A DNA stretch of 32,497 nucleotides from Planctomycetota bacterium (GTDB lineage: Bacteria > Planctomycetota > Phycisphaerae > UBA1845): contig BOJX01000031.1 in the NCBI GenBank assembly GCA_016860685.1, positions 1 to 32,497 on the forward strand, read 5' to 3'. Positions within the stretch are counted from its first letter, which is position 1, and every line of letters starts with the position of its first letter. Below are positions 7,735-16,242 of the stretch, piece by piece. The translations under genes and the position numbers were made by a program. The notes below the pieces were generated by a model that ran no database searches, was not told the DNA's origin, and worked only from the letters and a program-made list of their open reading frames with translations.

Positions 7735-7759
7735 GTCCGCGATCCGGCGGATCGCGGAC
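7735..7759 (+). terminator. Perfect hairpin after the Cys-rich protein gene
   Basis: An 11-bp perfect stem, GTCCGCGATCC/GGATCGCGGAC, with a GGC loop starts 15 nt after the stop. There is no T-run, so it may act as a 3'-end stabiliser together with the next hairpin rather than as a terminator alone. Confidence 0.5.
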
Positions 7760-7802
7760 GGGACGTCGGCACAAGCCTTCGTCTGACGAAGTCTGAACAT
7801 GC

Positions 7803-7842
7803 AAGCCGCGGCGGACACGTCCGTCGCGGCTTGTTTCGTTTC
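7803..7842 (+). terminator. Intrinsic terminator
   Basis: A 14-bp stem, AAGCCGCGGCGGAC/GTCCGTCGCGGCTT (one G-U pair), is followed by TTGTTTCGTTT. This is the better of the two hairpins for ending transcription of the Cys-rich protein gene. Confidence 0.7.
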
Positions 7843-7877
7843 CGGGGCGCGGTGCGGTCCCACATATGCTCGCCACG

Positions 7878-7906
7878 TTGCCGCGGATCGCGTTCACGGC
7901 GATAGT
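7878..7906 (+). promoter_or_regulatory. Possible promoter of the VKOR-DsbA gene
   Basis: TTGCCG (7878-7883), a 17-nt spacer and GATAGT (7901-7906) lie after the terminator and 86 nt before the next start codon. Each hexamer matches at four of six positions. Confidence 0.4.
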
Positions 7907-7992
7907 AACTGCGAGGGGCGGCGGATTCCGCAGCGCGTAGACGGCGTCGCCCCGTCGCCTGGATCGGACTTCGCCGTCCGCCGGAGAGCATC

Positions 7993-9405
7993 ATGAAGGT
8001 CATCGTGTTTCAGGTTGCGGCTGTGGCGTGCGCCGCCACCGCCGGGATCATCAGTTACGACCTGTACCGCGAGCATGTGACCGGGCAGGTCTCAACCGGC
8101 GTTCTCAGCCTCGGATGCGAGACGAACGCCCCGGACAGCGCTTTCGACTGCCGGAAGGTGACGACCAGCCGGTGGGCGGTCTTTCCCTTCGGCGCGGGTG
8201 AAGCCGCCCAGCCGGGTCAGGCGCGCCAACCGGGCGTTCCGGTGGCGATGCTGGGGTGGTTTTACTTCACGATGCTGACGATCTGGCTGATCGGCGTCGG
8301 GCGGCCTTCGTATGCGCGGCGCGGGCTTCACTGGCTGGCGCTGGCGTTCAATGCGGTCGGGCTGGCCGCCTCGTTGGGGTTCGTGTTCATCATGGCGACG
8401 AAGCTCGACGCGTGGTGCCTGCGCTGTCTGGTGACGCACGTTCTGAACGCCGGCGTGTTCGTGCTGCTGGTCCTGATGCGCCCGCGCCGCGTGACGGAGG
8501 CGGGCGGCGGCGCTGCTGAGCCCGGCGCCGGAGCGGTTCATCCGGCGGCGCGGACCCTGGTGATGACCGGACTGACGATGTTCGCGGCGCATGTGTTCAT
8601 CAACGGCGCGCATCAGCATCCCGGCGTGCGGGCGATGGCGCTGCGCCTCGACCACGAACGCAACCAGTACAAGAAGCTGGCGGAAACGTACCTTGAAGAC
8701 GGCAAGGCCGCGTTCGACGCCTGGTTCCGCCGCGCGGGCGTGCAGATCGCCTCGCGCCCCGATGACCCGGTGAAAGTCCGCGAGGGGCAGAAGCCGCTTC
8801 CGATCGTCGTATTCAGCGACTTCGAGTGCCCGCAGTGCGCCGAGGTGGCGAAGGCGGTCAAGTCGCTCGTCGAACCGCTCTTCGACGGGTACGTGAAGCT
8901 GACGTTCAAGCATTACCCGATCTGCACGAAGTGCAACCGCGTGGCGAAGAACGCGCATCCGTATGCCTGCGACGCGGCGTACTTCGCGGAGGCGGCACGG
9001 CTTCAGGGGAAGTTCTGGGAGGCGCATGACTGGCTTTTCGCCAACCAGAACCGCCTGAAATCGCTGACGACCGAGGAGGGCATCCGCGCGGCGGCGAAGG
9101 CGTTGAGCCTCGATCCGGACCTGCTCATCGGCGAGATGAACTCGGAGGAGGTCGTGCAGCGGGTGATGGAGGACGTCGAGGAGGGCGTGCGCCTGAAGGT
9201 CAGCGCGACCCCGGTGGTTTACATGGAAGGCAAGCCGCTGAACAACTACTTCGAGACGAAGAACCCCCGGTTCTGGCACGAGGTGGCCCGGGCGTACTGG
9301 TACGACATTCTCAAGAAGCCGCCGCCGGAGCACGTCAAGAAACTGCTCGACGCCGGACCGGCGCCGGTCACTCGAGGTAGCCCAGATCTGAAAGCCGGGT
9401 CGTGA
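7993..9405 (+). CDS. VKOR-DsbA fusion, membrane thiol-disulfide oxidoreductase
   Basis: The 470-aa protein fuses a vitamin K epoxide reductase-type membrane domain to a DsbA/thioredoxin-fold domain. Such fusions make disulfides in exported proteins and pass electrons to quinone. The VKOR part (residues 1-205) has hydrophobic segments, loop cysteines C42 and C53, and the redox pair WCLRC (C142/C145). The soluble part (about 255-450) starts with IVVFSDFECPQC, giving C279-x-x-C282. It has an extra CTKC (C311/C314) plus C326, and the cis-Pro segment SATPVVYM (Pro407). A GGAG RBS lies ahead of the ATG. The 3' end overlaps the convergent phosphodiesterase gene by 38 bp. The adjacent Cys-rich exported protein is a plausible client. 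The extra CxxC near 311 may be structural or a second redox site. Confidence 0.9.
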   Translation: MKVIVFQVAAVACAATAGIISYDLYREHVTGQVSTGVLSLGCETNAPDSAFDCRKVTTSRWAVFPFGAGEAAQPGQARQPGVPVAMLGWFYFTMLTIWLIGVGRPSYARRGLHWLALAFNAVGLAASLGFVFIMATKLDAWCLRCLVTHVLNAGVFVLLVLMRPRRVTEAGGGAAEPGAGAVHPAARTLVMTGLTMFAAHVFINGAHQHPGVRAMALRLDHERNQYKKLAETYLEDGKAAFDAWFRRAGVQIASRPDDPVKVREGQKPLPIVVFSDFECPQCAEVAKAVKSLVEPLFDGYVKLTFKHYPICTKCNRVAKNAHPYACDAAYFAEAARLQGKFWEAHDWLFANQNRLKSLTTEEGIRAAAKALSLDPDLLIGEMNSEEVVQRVMEDVEEGVRLKVSATPVVYMEGKPLNNYFETKNPRFWHEVARAYWYDILKKPPPEHVKKLLDAGPAPVTRGSPDLKAGS

Positions 9406-11035
9406 TCGTCTCGAGTTCGCCCTCCGCGTAGACGTGCTCCGATGCGGCGACGTCGGCCGCGGAGCGGACGGCTTGCTTCTCGATCCGCGGCGGACGCTCG
9501 AAGGCGCCCACGATGACCTTGCCCTGCATGTCTTCGGGAATGCGCAGACCGAGCATCGCCAGCACCGTCGGCGCGCAGTCCACGATGTGCGCCTCGACCT
9601 TGCGCCCGCGGGCGATCCCCGGTCCGCAGGCGACGAACATGCCGTTGAAGCGGTGCGTGCCCTCCAGGCGGCGGTAAGGCAGCCACTCCACGACGGTGCG
9701 CCCGCGCAGCCGCCGCGCGACCGCAAGCCGATCATCCTGGATCAGCATCAGGTCGGGCAGCCACGGCTCCTCCGCTCGCGTGCATCCGTAAAGCTCCTCC
9801 GGCTTATGCACCTTCGGAAACAGCCGGAACTCCCCACCTTGCGGATCACGCCATCGAACCGCGAGAAACCGCTCGGTCAATTCATCGCGAAGCCGCTCGT
9901 ACTCCGACGGATCGACGATCCCGCCGGGTTGCCGCCCCTTCAGGTTGATGTAAAGGAAGCCCGCGTTCCCGGCGTGCATGACGCAAGCCGACGACCGCGA
10001 CAGGTCCACCGGAAGGTGTCGCTCGACGCCGGCGTATTGCGACGCGGAGGACCGCCCGTTCCGCCCCAGCTTTTCCCGCCCGGCGCGGATCGCGCGCTCG
10101 ACGGGCGTGCGGACCTTCAGATACCCCCAGCGGGACAGCAGCGCGTTGGGGTACACCTTGCCTTCAAGGCTGCCGTGACCGTGGTCGCTGACCATCATGA
10201 CGGCGGCGCCGTGCTCGCCGGCGTAGTCGAGGACGCGGCCGATCGCGGCGTCCAGCTCGCTGAACGCCCTCGCCACCAGATCGCGTCGAGAAGGCGCGCG
10301 GTCGCGCCACCGCGGGTCGATGTATTTCCACGTTTTGTGCTGAAGATTATCCACCAGCTTCAGCACGACCATCAGAACGTCCCACCCGAAGCGCTCGCCG
10401 CACCAGCGGGTCATCTGCGCCGACTGATCGAAGCTGCGCATCAGGTACGCGACGTTCTCGCGGAAGAGCGCCTCGCCGCCGAGAAACTTGCGCCGCCAGT
10501 TCTTTCCGCTGGTCGGGTCCGGCCAACGCTCGAGGATCGGTCCGCGCAGGTCCGCCGGGTAGGCGAAGGGCGCCTCGGGGCCGGGCGAGTCGAATCCGGA
10601 GATCATGAACCCGTTGACGGGCTGCGGCGGGTACGTCAGGGGAACATTGATGCTGCCGACGCGGAAACCGCGTTCGCTGAGGATCGACCAGAGGTTGCGC
10701 GTGTCGCGGATCGAGCGCGCGCTGTTGAAGCGCAGCCGCCCCGTGTTGACATCGTATCCCTCGAAATCCAGAATCCGGTGAAGCCCGGGGTGTTTGCCGG
10801 TGAGAAAGGTCGTCCAGGCGGCCGGCGTGATCGGCGGCGTCGTGGACCACAGCGTCCCGGAAGCGCCGGACTCGACGGCAGCCAGAAGCCGAGGCATCCG
10901 CCCCGCCTCCATCATCGGACTGAGAACGTCGAACGTCGCGCCGTCCAGCCCGAGGATCAGGAGCCGCGGGACGACGCCCGGAAAGTCCGCGGCAGGTTCG
11001 CCGGGCCACGTTCTGTCGGTTTGTTCGCTGGTCAT
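9368..11035 (-). CDS. Alkaline phosphatase-superfamily phosphodiesterase/pyrophosphatase
   Basis: The 555-aa protein belongs to the type I phosphodiesterase/nucleotide pyrophosphatase branch of the alkaline phosphatase superfamily. The N-terminal LLILGLDGATFD supplies the first metal-binding Asp, TTPPITPAAWTTF carries the Thr nucleophile (TPAAWT), and VSDHGHG plus GTHRFNGMFVACGPG supply later metal ligands. There is no clear signal peptide, so a cytoplasmic site is likely. The ATG at 11035 is the first good start. The substrate cannot be named; related proteins hydrolyse nucleotide or phospholipid diesters, and many are annotated as nucleotide pyrophosphatases. It is divergent from the oxidoreductase gene, with 159 bp between starts in which no clear promoter stood out. 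Confidence 0.85.
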   Translation of the reverse strand: MTSEQTDRTWPGEPAADFPGVVPRLLILGLDGATFDVLSPMMEAGRMPRLLAAVESGASGTLWSTTPPITPAAWTTFLTGKHPGLHRILDFEGYDVNTGRLRFNSARSIRDTRNLWSILSERGFRVGSINVPLTYPPQPVNGFMISGFDSPGPEAPFAYPADLRGPILERWPDPTSGKNWRRKFLGGEALFRENVAYLMRSFDQSAQMTRWCGERFGWDVLMVVLKLVDNLQHKTWKYIDPRWRDRAPSRRDLVARAFSELDAAIGRVLDYAGEHGAAVMMVSDHGHGSLEGKVYPNALLSRWGYLKVRTPVERAIRAGREKLGRNGRSSASQYAGVERHLPVDLSRSSACVMHAGNAGFLYINLKGRQPGGIVDPSEYERLRDELTERFLAVRWRDPQGGEFRLFPKVHKPEELYGCTRAEEPWLPDLMLIQDDRLAVARRLRGRTVVEWLPYRRLEGTHRFNGMFVACGPGIARGRKVEAHIVDCAPTVLAMLGLRIPEDMQGKVIVGAFERPPRIEKQAVRSAADVAASEHVYAEGELETITTRLSDLGYLE

Positions 11036-11194
11036 CGTAACCGTCCGCAGCGGACTGCGACGGACCGGAAAGTGTAGAAACCGCGACGAGCGTCAGCAAG
11101 CGGTGCGAGGTTCAAGGCCTTTTCCACCGCCCGTGCCGACCGAGCGCCGGACGGAACGTTGGACGAGACTGGGGCTTCGCTGGGAAGGTGCATC

Positions 11195-12379
11195 ATGAGC
11201 GGACAGACGCTAGGGGTGGGGATCATCGGGGCCGGGCATATCCTCAAGAGGCACGCTGACGCCTGTCGCGCGCTACCGGGGCTTTGCCGGCTGGTCGCCA
11301 TCGCTGATCTGGACCGCGACCGGGCGCTGGCGGCGCAGCGGACGTTCGGGTTCACCGCCGCCCTCACGGATCATCGCGAGCTGCTGGACCGCAGGGACGT
11401 GGACGTGGTCTGCGTCTGCACCCCGGCCGGGACGCACGCGGCGCTGGCGCTGGACGCGATCGAAGCCGGGAAGCACGTGCTGATTGAGAAACCGCTGGCG
11501 ACGACGCTGGAGGACGCGGACCGGCTCATCCGGGCGACGGCGCGTCATCCGGGCCGCACCTGCGGATGCGTGTTTCAGCTTCGGCTGGACCCGGTCTACC
11601 GTCGCCTGCGCTGGATCATCGAGCAGGGGGAGATCGGCCGCGTGCTGTCGGCCACGGCGCGGGTTCGCCTGCGCAAAAGCCCGACGTATTTCACGTCCGC
11701 GCCCGGTCGCGGCAGCTTCCGGACGGACGGCGGCGGGGTCGTCATCAATCAGGCGATCCACCAGTTGGACGCGATGTTGTTCGCCCTGGGCGACGTGGTC
11801 GAAGTCAGCGCCGTGGCGAAGACGCTCGTGCATCCGATCGAGGGGGAGGACGTGCTGCTGGGGTGGATGCGCTTCGCCGGCGGCGCCGTCGGGAACGTGG
11901 ATTGCTCGACGTTCGCCAAGCGGCGGGAGTTCATTCTCGAAGTGATCGGTGAGAACGCCGCAGTGCGCGTTTACGGCGACCCGGATGCGCAGGCCTTTGA
12001 GTGGACGATCGACGCGCCGGGCAGCGCCGCCCGGGACGCGATCCGCTCGCGTGCGGTCGCCGCCGTGCCCGAGGTGAAGAAGCCTCCGAAGTGGGCGCGG
12101 TCGCTGATGAAGCTCGCCGCGAAAGTGACGCGGAAATCGGCGCTCGCGCCCCCCGAGGGCGGACACCGGGCGCTGCTGCGGGCGTTCCTCGAGGCCGCCG
12201 CGTCGGGCGGGCCTGCGCCGGTGACGCTTGAGGAGGGGCGACGATCGCTGGCGCTGGTGCTCGCGCTTTACGAGTCGGCGCGCACGCAGCGAGCGTTGTC
12301 GCTCCCGGACGTTGCAGAGTCGACTGCCCGTCAAATCACAACGACAGGCGGCGTCGCGTCCGCCGCGATTGCCCGCTGA
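11195..12379 (+). CDS. Gfo/Idh/MocA-family NAD(P)-dependent oxidoreductase
   Basis: The 394-aa product has the Rossmann N-terminus VGIIGAGHILKRHADAC, the segment DVVCVCTPAGTHAALALDAI, and the EKP motif (VLIEKPLATTLEDADRL) typical of sugar and inositol dehydrogenases. The C-terminal domain includes GGGVVINQAIHQLDAM, where the His of the catalytic pair sits, and a beta-sheet half. Start is ATG 11195 with GGGAAGG in front; an in-frame TTG at 11159 would add 12 residues of poor quality. Substrate is not predictable from sequence; sugar or sugar-derivative oxidation is usual. The gene converges on the next one with only 7 bp between stops. Confidence 0.9.
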   Translation: MSGQTLGVGIIGAGHILKRHADACRALPGLCRLVAIADLDRDRALAAQRTFGFTAALTDHRELLDRRDVDVVCVCTPAGTHAALALDAIEAGKHVLIEKPLATTLEDADRLIRATARHPGRTCGCVFQLRLDPVYRRLRWIIEQGEIGRVLSATARVRLRKSPTYFTSAPGRGSFRTDGGGVVINQAIHQLDAMLFALGDVVEVSAVAKTLVHPIEGEDVLLGWMRFAGGAVGNVDCSTFAKRREFILEVIGENAAVRVYGDPDAQAFEWTIDAPGSAARDAIRSRAVAAVPEVKKPPKWARSLMKLAAKVTRKSALAPPEGGHRALLRAFLEAAASGGPAPVTLEEGRRSLALVLALYESARTQRALSLPDVAESTARQITTTGGVASAAIAR

Positions 12380-12386
12380 TCGGTCG

Positions 12387-13580
12387 TTATGCGCGGAGGT
12401 CGGGCGCCCCGTCGTCGCGGAGAGGTCTGCCCCCGTGACGGTCGCTTCGACATCGCCACATCAGCCGCGCCAGCAACGCGGCGGCCAGCAGTGTCTCAGC
12501 GCCCAGCAGGCCGCAACCGATCGGCGCCGCCGGAGGGCGTTCCGCCTCGTCATCCCCCGAGGCGTCCAGCAACGAGTTCACCGACTTCTGAATCAGCGAG
12601 CCGTCGGCCTCGGCGGCGGACGCCTCAAACAGGTCCGACAACCCCGCAAAGGGACGCCCCATCACGCCCGCGACGCCCGTTCCGGTGGGCGCGCTGGTCA
12701 CGGCGAGGTTGAACTCAGCCTCGAGCACGAAATCACGGTTCAACTCGACGTCATATTCGTACGCGAGCGACTGAAGCGGAATGAGCACGACGACGAACGT
12801 CGTCAAGCCGAGCCGGTCCGCCTGCTCCGCGAGTGCGGCGGCTTCATCGGCGTCGCTCGCCCGCAGCGCGTCAAGATCGAGGATGCGCGCCCTCGCGGAT
12901 GCCCCGACAACGCCCGCGTCCTCGGCTTCGATCTGGAGCACGCCGCCGTCCGCCTGCCCGACATAAAGTCGCCGATAACGCAGGACGGGTTCGACCGCGC
13001 GACTGTCGCGCACCACGACGCTCAACTCGGCCTGCGTCTGTGTCAGATCGGATTCGGCGGTCGTGGACCAGAAGACGATCGCCGCGCTGACGAACACGGT
13101 GCTGACCACGTCCGGCGGGATGCGGCCCGGACCGGCGAACGCGAAGTCCGCCGCCGTGAAGCGCGTGTCGCGCCGCTCGATCGCCGAAGCGTTGAGCTGG
13201 TAGGCGATCCGCGCGTCGTTCGAGAAGGAACCGGCCTCCAGCGCGAACTCGCCCGGATTGCCGGACATCGACGCCCGCGGGTCCGACAGGATTGACACGG
13301 CGCGACCGGCGGCCAGCGATCGACCGTCCGCGTCCGACGTCGCCAGTTCGGCGAGGGCATCGATCCGCGTCGGCGCGATCGTCCGATCGTAGGCATCCTC
13401 GTCAAGGATGAACGAGTCATCAGGGGCCGTGCTCAGTCCCTGCACGGTCGCCCGCACCTCTCCGCGGAAAGCGCGGATCTCACCCCGTGCAGCCGACGCC
13501 GGCGCGAGCGCCGCCAGCAGCACGACCGATCGGAGACGGCGTCCCCGCGCCTTGACACGCTGGTTGGACCGGGTTGGCAT
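12387..13580 (-). CDS. Exported protein of unknown function with C-terminal Cys-Gly/TM tail
   Basis: From ATG 13580 the 397-aa product starts with a basic stretch (RVKARGRRLR) and a hydrophobic signal (SVVLLAALAPASAARG). An earlier in-frame start at 13649 would add 23 residues of Arg-rich sequence. The mature part is acidic, rich in Ala, Asp, Ser and Val, and probably all-beta (TVFVSAAIVFWS, LTQTQAELSVVVRDS, FVLEAEFNLAVTS). No known domain is recognised. Near the C-terminus PIGCGLLG precedes a hydrophobic helix (ETLLAAALLARLMW) and a basic end, a layout shared with the protein at 31783-32130 and resembling sortase- or rhombosortase-style CTERM signals. Such tails usually anchor or process surface proteins; that role is inference. 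The gene lies just downstream of folK on the same strand. Confidence 0.7.
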   Translation of the reverse strand: MPTRSNQRVKARGRRLRSVVLLAALAPASAARGEIRAFRGEVRATVQGLSTAPDDSFILDEDAYDRTIAPTRIDALAELATSDADGRSLAAGRAVSILSDPRASMSGNPGEFALEAGSFSNDARIAYQLNASAIERRDTRFTAADFAFAGPGRIPPDVVSTVFVSAAIVFWSTTAESDLTQTQAELSVVVRDSRAVEPVLRYRRLYVGQADGGVLQIEAEDAGVVGASARARILDLDALRASDADEAAALAEQADRLGLTTFVVVLIPLQSLAYEYDVELNRDFVLEAEFNLAVTSAPTGTGVAGVMGRPFAGLSDLFEASAAEADGSLIQKSVNSLLDASGDDEAERPPAAPIGCGLLGAETLLAAALLARLMWRCRSDRHGGRPLRDDGAPDLRA

Positions 13581-13657
13581 GCGTTCGACCTGATCGTGCG
13601 GCGGGCGCGGGAGCCTTCGCGTCGCGACCCTCTCCCCCGCCCGCGGCACGGCGGATT

Positions 13658-14197
13658 CTAGCCCCGCACAAGCGTCAGGTCGAGCGAGACTTCGACCCGC
13701 GTCACGATCTGTCCGGGGAAGCGGGTGCGGGCGCCGTCCCGCAAGTCCCCCACCGTGCGCCTCAGCACCGGATGCACCAGTTCGTATGCAAGCTCCGCCA
13801 GCGGCTCAAGAACGAAGCGTCGCTCATGCAGCCGGGGGTGCGGGACACTTAGCTCCGCCGTCTCGATAACCCGGTCACCGAAAAAGAGCAGGTCGAGGTC
13901 CAACTCGCGGGGGGCGTTCCGGTCGCCGGCCCGCCGGCCCGCCTCTCGCTCCAACCGCATGAGGGCGTCCCGAAGCGACGGGGCGTCAAGCGCCGTCGTC
14001 ACCGCCGCGGCGGCATTGAGAAACGAAGGCGATCCTGCCGGAGCGTCCACCGGCGCGGTTTCGTACACGGACGAAACCGCCAGCGTGCCCGGCTCGCCCA
14101 GCGCACACAGGCCCTCGACCGCTCGACGCAGCATCCCGGCGCGGTCGCCCAGATTCGACCCCAGTCCGATGTACGCTTTGACGGCCTCGCGCGACAT
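13658..14197 (-). CDS. folK: 2-amino-4-hydroxy-6-hydroxymethyldihydropteridine pyrophosphokinase
   Basis: HPPK transfers pyrophosphate from ATP to 6-hydroxymethyl-7,8-dihydropterin in folate synthesis. The 179-aa protein has the family's N-terminal YIGLGSNLGDR, the SSVYETAPV segment, the catalytic and Mg-binding block RELDLDLLFFGD, and the C-terminal VPHPRLHERRFVLEPLAEL. Length is normal. I used ATG 14197; a GTG at 14206 is equally in frame and only 4 nt from the dapL stop. The tight spacing makes folK the second gene of an operon with dapL. Confidence 0.93.
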   Translation of the reverse strand: MSREAVKAYIGLGSNLGDRAGMLRRAVEGLCALGEPGTLAVSSVYETAPVDAPAGSPSFLNAAAAVTTALDAPSLRDALMRLEREAGRRAGDRNAPRELDLDLLFFGDRVIETAELSVPHPRLHERRFVLEPLAELAYELVHPVLRRTVGDLRDGARTRFPGQIVTRVEVSLDLTLVRG

Positions 14198-14210
14198 GTC
14201 CCGCACCCGA

Positions 14211-15377
14211 CTACCAGGTGATGCGTCCGAGGCGTGACACCGCCTCGCGGATCCGCGGGGTCTCCACCGTCAGCGCAAACCGCACGAAGCCCTCCCCGCA
14301 CGTCCCGAAACCGACGCCCGGGATGACCACCACGTTCGCCTCCGCGAGGATCCGCTTCGCCGCGTCCATCGACGCCGCGCCCTTCGGACACTTCGCCCAC
14401 AGATAGAACGTCGCCTTCGGGTAATTCACTTCCCACCCGATTTCCTTCAATCCCGACACCAGCGCGTCGCGCCGCTCCCGGTATGTGTCCAGAATGCCGC
14501 GAACCTCCGGGTGATGCATGTTCTCCAGACCCGCGATCGCCGCGTCCTGCACCGCGCCGAACACGCCCGAATCCAGGTTGTTCTTCACGTCGGCCAGCGC
14601 GGTGACGGCCACGGCGTTGCCCGCCGAAAACCCGATCCGCCAGCCGGTCATGTTGAAGGTCTTCGAGAGGGAATGAAACTCGACGCATCGCTCCTTTGCG
14701 CCTGGGAGTTGCAGAATGCTCGGCGGCGGGTCTTCGTAGTAGGTCTCGCTGTAAGCCGCGTCCTGCGCGATCAAGAGGTCATGTTTCCGCGCGAACGCCA
14801 GCGCCTCCTCGAAGAACGACATCGGCGCGCACGCCGCCGTCGGATTGTTCGGGTAATTCAGCCACAACACCTTGGCGCGGCGGAGGATGTCCGCCGGAAT
14901 CGCCGAAAGATCCGGCAGAAAACCCCGCTCGACGCGCAGCGGCATCCGGTGATACGCCGCCTCGCTGAACACCGCGCCGGAGATGTACACGGGGTATCCG
15001 GGGTCGGGCACGAGGGCGACTTCGCCGGGGTTGAGCATCGCGGCGGCGAAATGCCCGATCCCCTCCTTGCTGCCCAGCAGCGCCCCGATCTCCTTCTCCG
15101 GATCGAGGGTGACGCCGAAGCGCCGCTCGAAGAACGCCGCCACGGTCCGGCGGAACGTCCGCTTGCCCCGCCCCAGCGGGTAGCGGTGGTTCGCCGGGTC
15201 GCGGACCGCATCGCACATCCGCTCGACGATGAACTTCGGCGTCGGGCGGTCCGGGTCGCCCACCCCGAAGTCGATCACGTCCCGCCCGGCCTCGATCGCC
15301 GCCTGCTTCGCCCGGTCGATCTCGACGAAAAGATAAGGAGGAAGCTTCCCCAACCGCTCAGCACGCCACGTTCTCAC
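14211..15377 (-). CDS. dapL: LL-diaminopimelate aminotransferase-like class I/II aminotransferase
   Basis: This PLP enzyme most likely converts tetrahydrodipicolinate to LL-diaminopimelate for lysine and peptidoglycan. The 388-aa product has DFGVGDPDRPTP, the phosphate-binding turn GSKEGI, NYPNNPTAA, and the PLP lysine K239 in HSLSKTFNMTGWRIGF; the conserved C-terminal Arg is in FVRFAL. The start is GTG at 15377, because a strong RBS (GGAGGAGT) sits 6 nt upstream and the conserved N-terminus RTWRAERLGKLPPYLFVEI follows at once; the longer frame to 15458 adds unlikely residues. Close relatives include other aspartate-type aminotransferases, so the exact substrate is probable rather than certain. 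It is cotranscribed with folK. Confidence 0.85.
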   Translation of the reverse strand: MRTWRAERLGKLPPYLFVEIDRAKQAAIEAGRDVIDFGVGDPDRPTPKFIVERMCDAVRDPANHRYPLGRGKRTFRRTVAAFFERRFGVTLDPEKEIGALLGSKEGIGHFAAAMLNPGEVALVPDPGYPVYISGAVFSEAAYHRMPLRVERGFLPDLSAIPADILRRAKVLWLNYPNNPTAACAPMSFFEEALAFARKHDLLIAQDAAYSETYYEDPPPSILQLPGAKERCVEFHSLSKTFNMTGWRIGFSAGNAVAVTALADVKNNLDSGVFGAVQDAAIAGLENMHHPEVRGILDTYRERRDALVSGLKEIGWEVNYPKATFYLWAKCPKGAASMDAAKRILAEANVVVIPGVGFGTCGEGFVRFALTVETPRIREAVSRLGRITW

Positions 15378-15510
15378 GATCAACTCCTCCGTTCCCCCGT
15401 TATCTGCCGCGCCCGGTACGCGTCCGGGCGCCTTCTTTGGGATGCCGTGCTCCCGCACTCATGTCGAAAGTACCGCAGAGGGCAAGGGGTCGCCAAGCGG
15501 CCAGCTCGAC

Positions 15511-15539
15511 TTGAGCCGCGGGGCGGGTTCTGCTCTAAT
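15511..15539 (+). promoter_or_regulatory. Promoter of frr
   Basis: TTGAGC (15511-15516) and TCTAAT (15534-15539) are 17 nt apart, 45 nt upstream of the frr ATG. Confidence 0.55.
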
Positions 15540-15584
15540 TCACGCGGGTTTCTTCGCCCTTACCGGAGTCCTCGGAGCATCAGG

Positions 15585-16151
15585 ATGAGCGTCGCCGCAA
15601 TCGAAAGCGAATGTAAGCAGCGGATGGCCAAGGCTGTCGATCACCTCAAGCAGGAGTTGAAGGGCGTGCGCACCGGCCGCGCCCACGCCGGACTCGTCGA
15701 GCACATCCGCATCGAAGTCCCCTCCTACGGCAGCACGATGGAGCTGAAAGGCCTCGCCAGCATCAGCGTCCCCGACCCGAGCACGCTCCTGATCAAACCC
15801 TTCGACCCCGGCACGCTCAAGGACATCGAGAAGGGCCTCAAAAGCTCGGACCTGGGCATCACGCCGATGTCCGACGGAAAAACGATCCGCCTGCCCATCC
15901 CGTCGCTCTCCGGTGAGCGCCGCCAGCAACTCGCCCAGACGGTCAGGAAACTCGGCGAAGCCCAGAAAATCGCCGTCCGCAACGTCCGCCGCGACGGCAA
16001 CAAGGCCGTCGAGGCGCTCGAAAAGGCGAAGACCATCAGCGAGGACGAGTCCGAAGCCGCTCAGGAGCGCATCCAGAAGCTTCTCAAGCAGCACGAAGAC
16101 GAAATCGACCGCGTGCTTGCCGAGAAGACGAAGGAAATCGAGACGGTCTGA
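15585..16151 (+). CDS. frr: Ribosome recycling factor
   Basis: RRF splits post-termination ribosomes together with EF-G in the cytoplasm. The 188-aa product is of normal length (about 185). It shows the conserved LKGVRTGRAHAGLVEHI, VPSYGSTMELKGLASISVPD and LLIKPFDPGTLKDIEKGLKS blocks, then LPIPSLSGERRQQLAQTVRK and a long C-terminal helix ending in KTKEIETV. ATG 15585 is preceded by GGAG. The usual upstream partner pyrH is absent here; frr has its own promoter and stands alone. The gene converges on the rhamnosidase gene with 91 bp between stops and no obvious terminator. Confidence 0.98.
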   Translation: MSVAAIESECKQRMAKAVDHLKQELKGVRTGRAHAGLVEHIRIEVPSYGSTMELKGLASISVPDPSTLLIKPFDPGTLKDIEKGLKSSDLGITPMSDGKTIRLPIPSLSGERRQQLAQTVRKLGEAQKIAVRNVRRDGNKAVEALEKAKTISEDESEAAQERIQKLLKQHEDEIDRVLAEKTKEIETV

Positions 16152-16242
16152 CCCGTTCAGGATTGTGGACCGCTGGCGCCCAGGAACAAGGTGAATCCCG
16201 GAACGCCCGTCGCGCGCCGCTGACGACCCAATACCAGGACCG

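Noticed and set aside
8092..9735. 547-codon minus-strand frame across the VKOR-DsbA gene
   Set aside because: It is a shadow of two clear genes and shows no recognisable motif.
9434..11077. 547-codon plus-strand frame
   Set aside because: It is antisense to the phosphodiesterase gene; composition is typical of a shadow frame.
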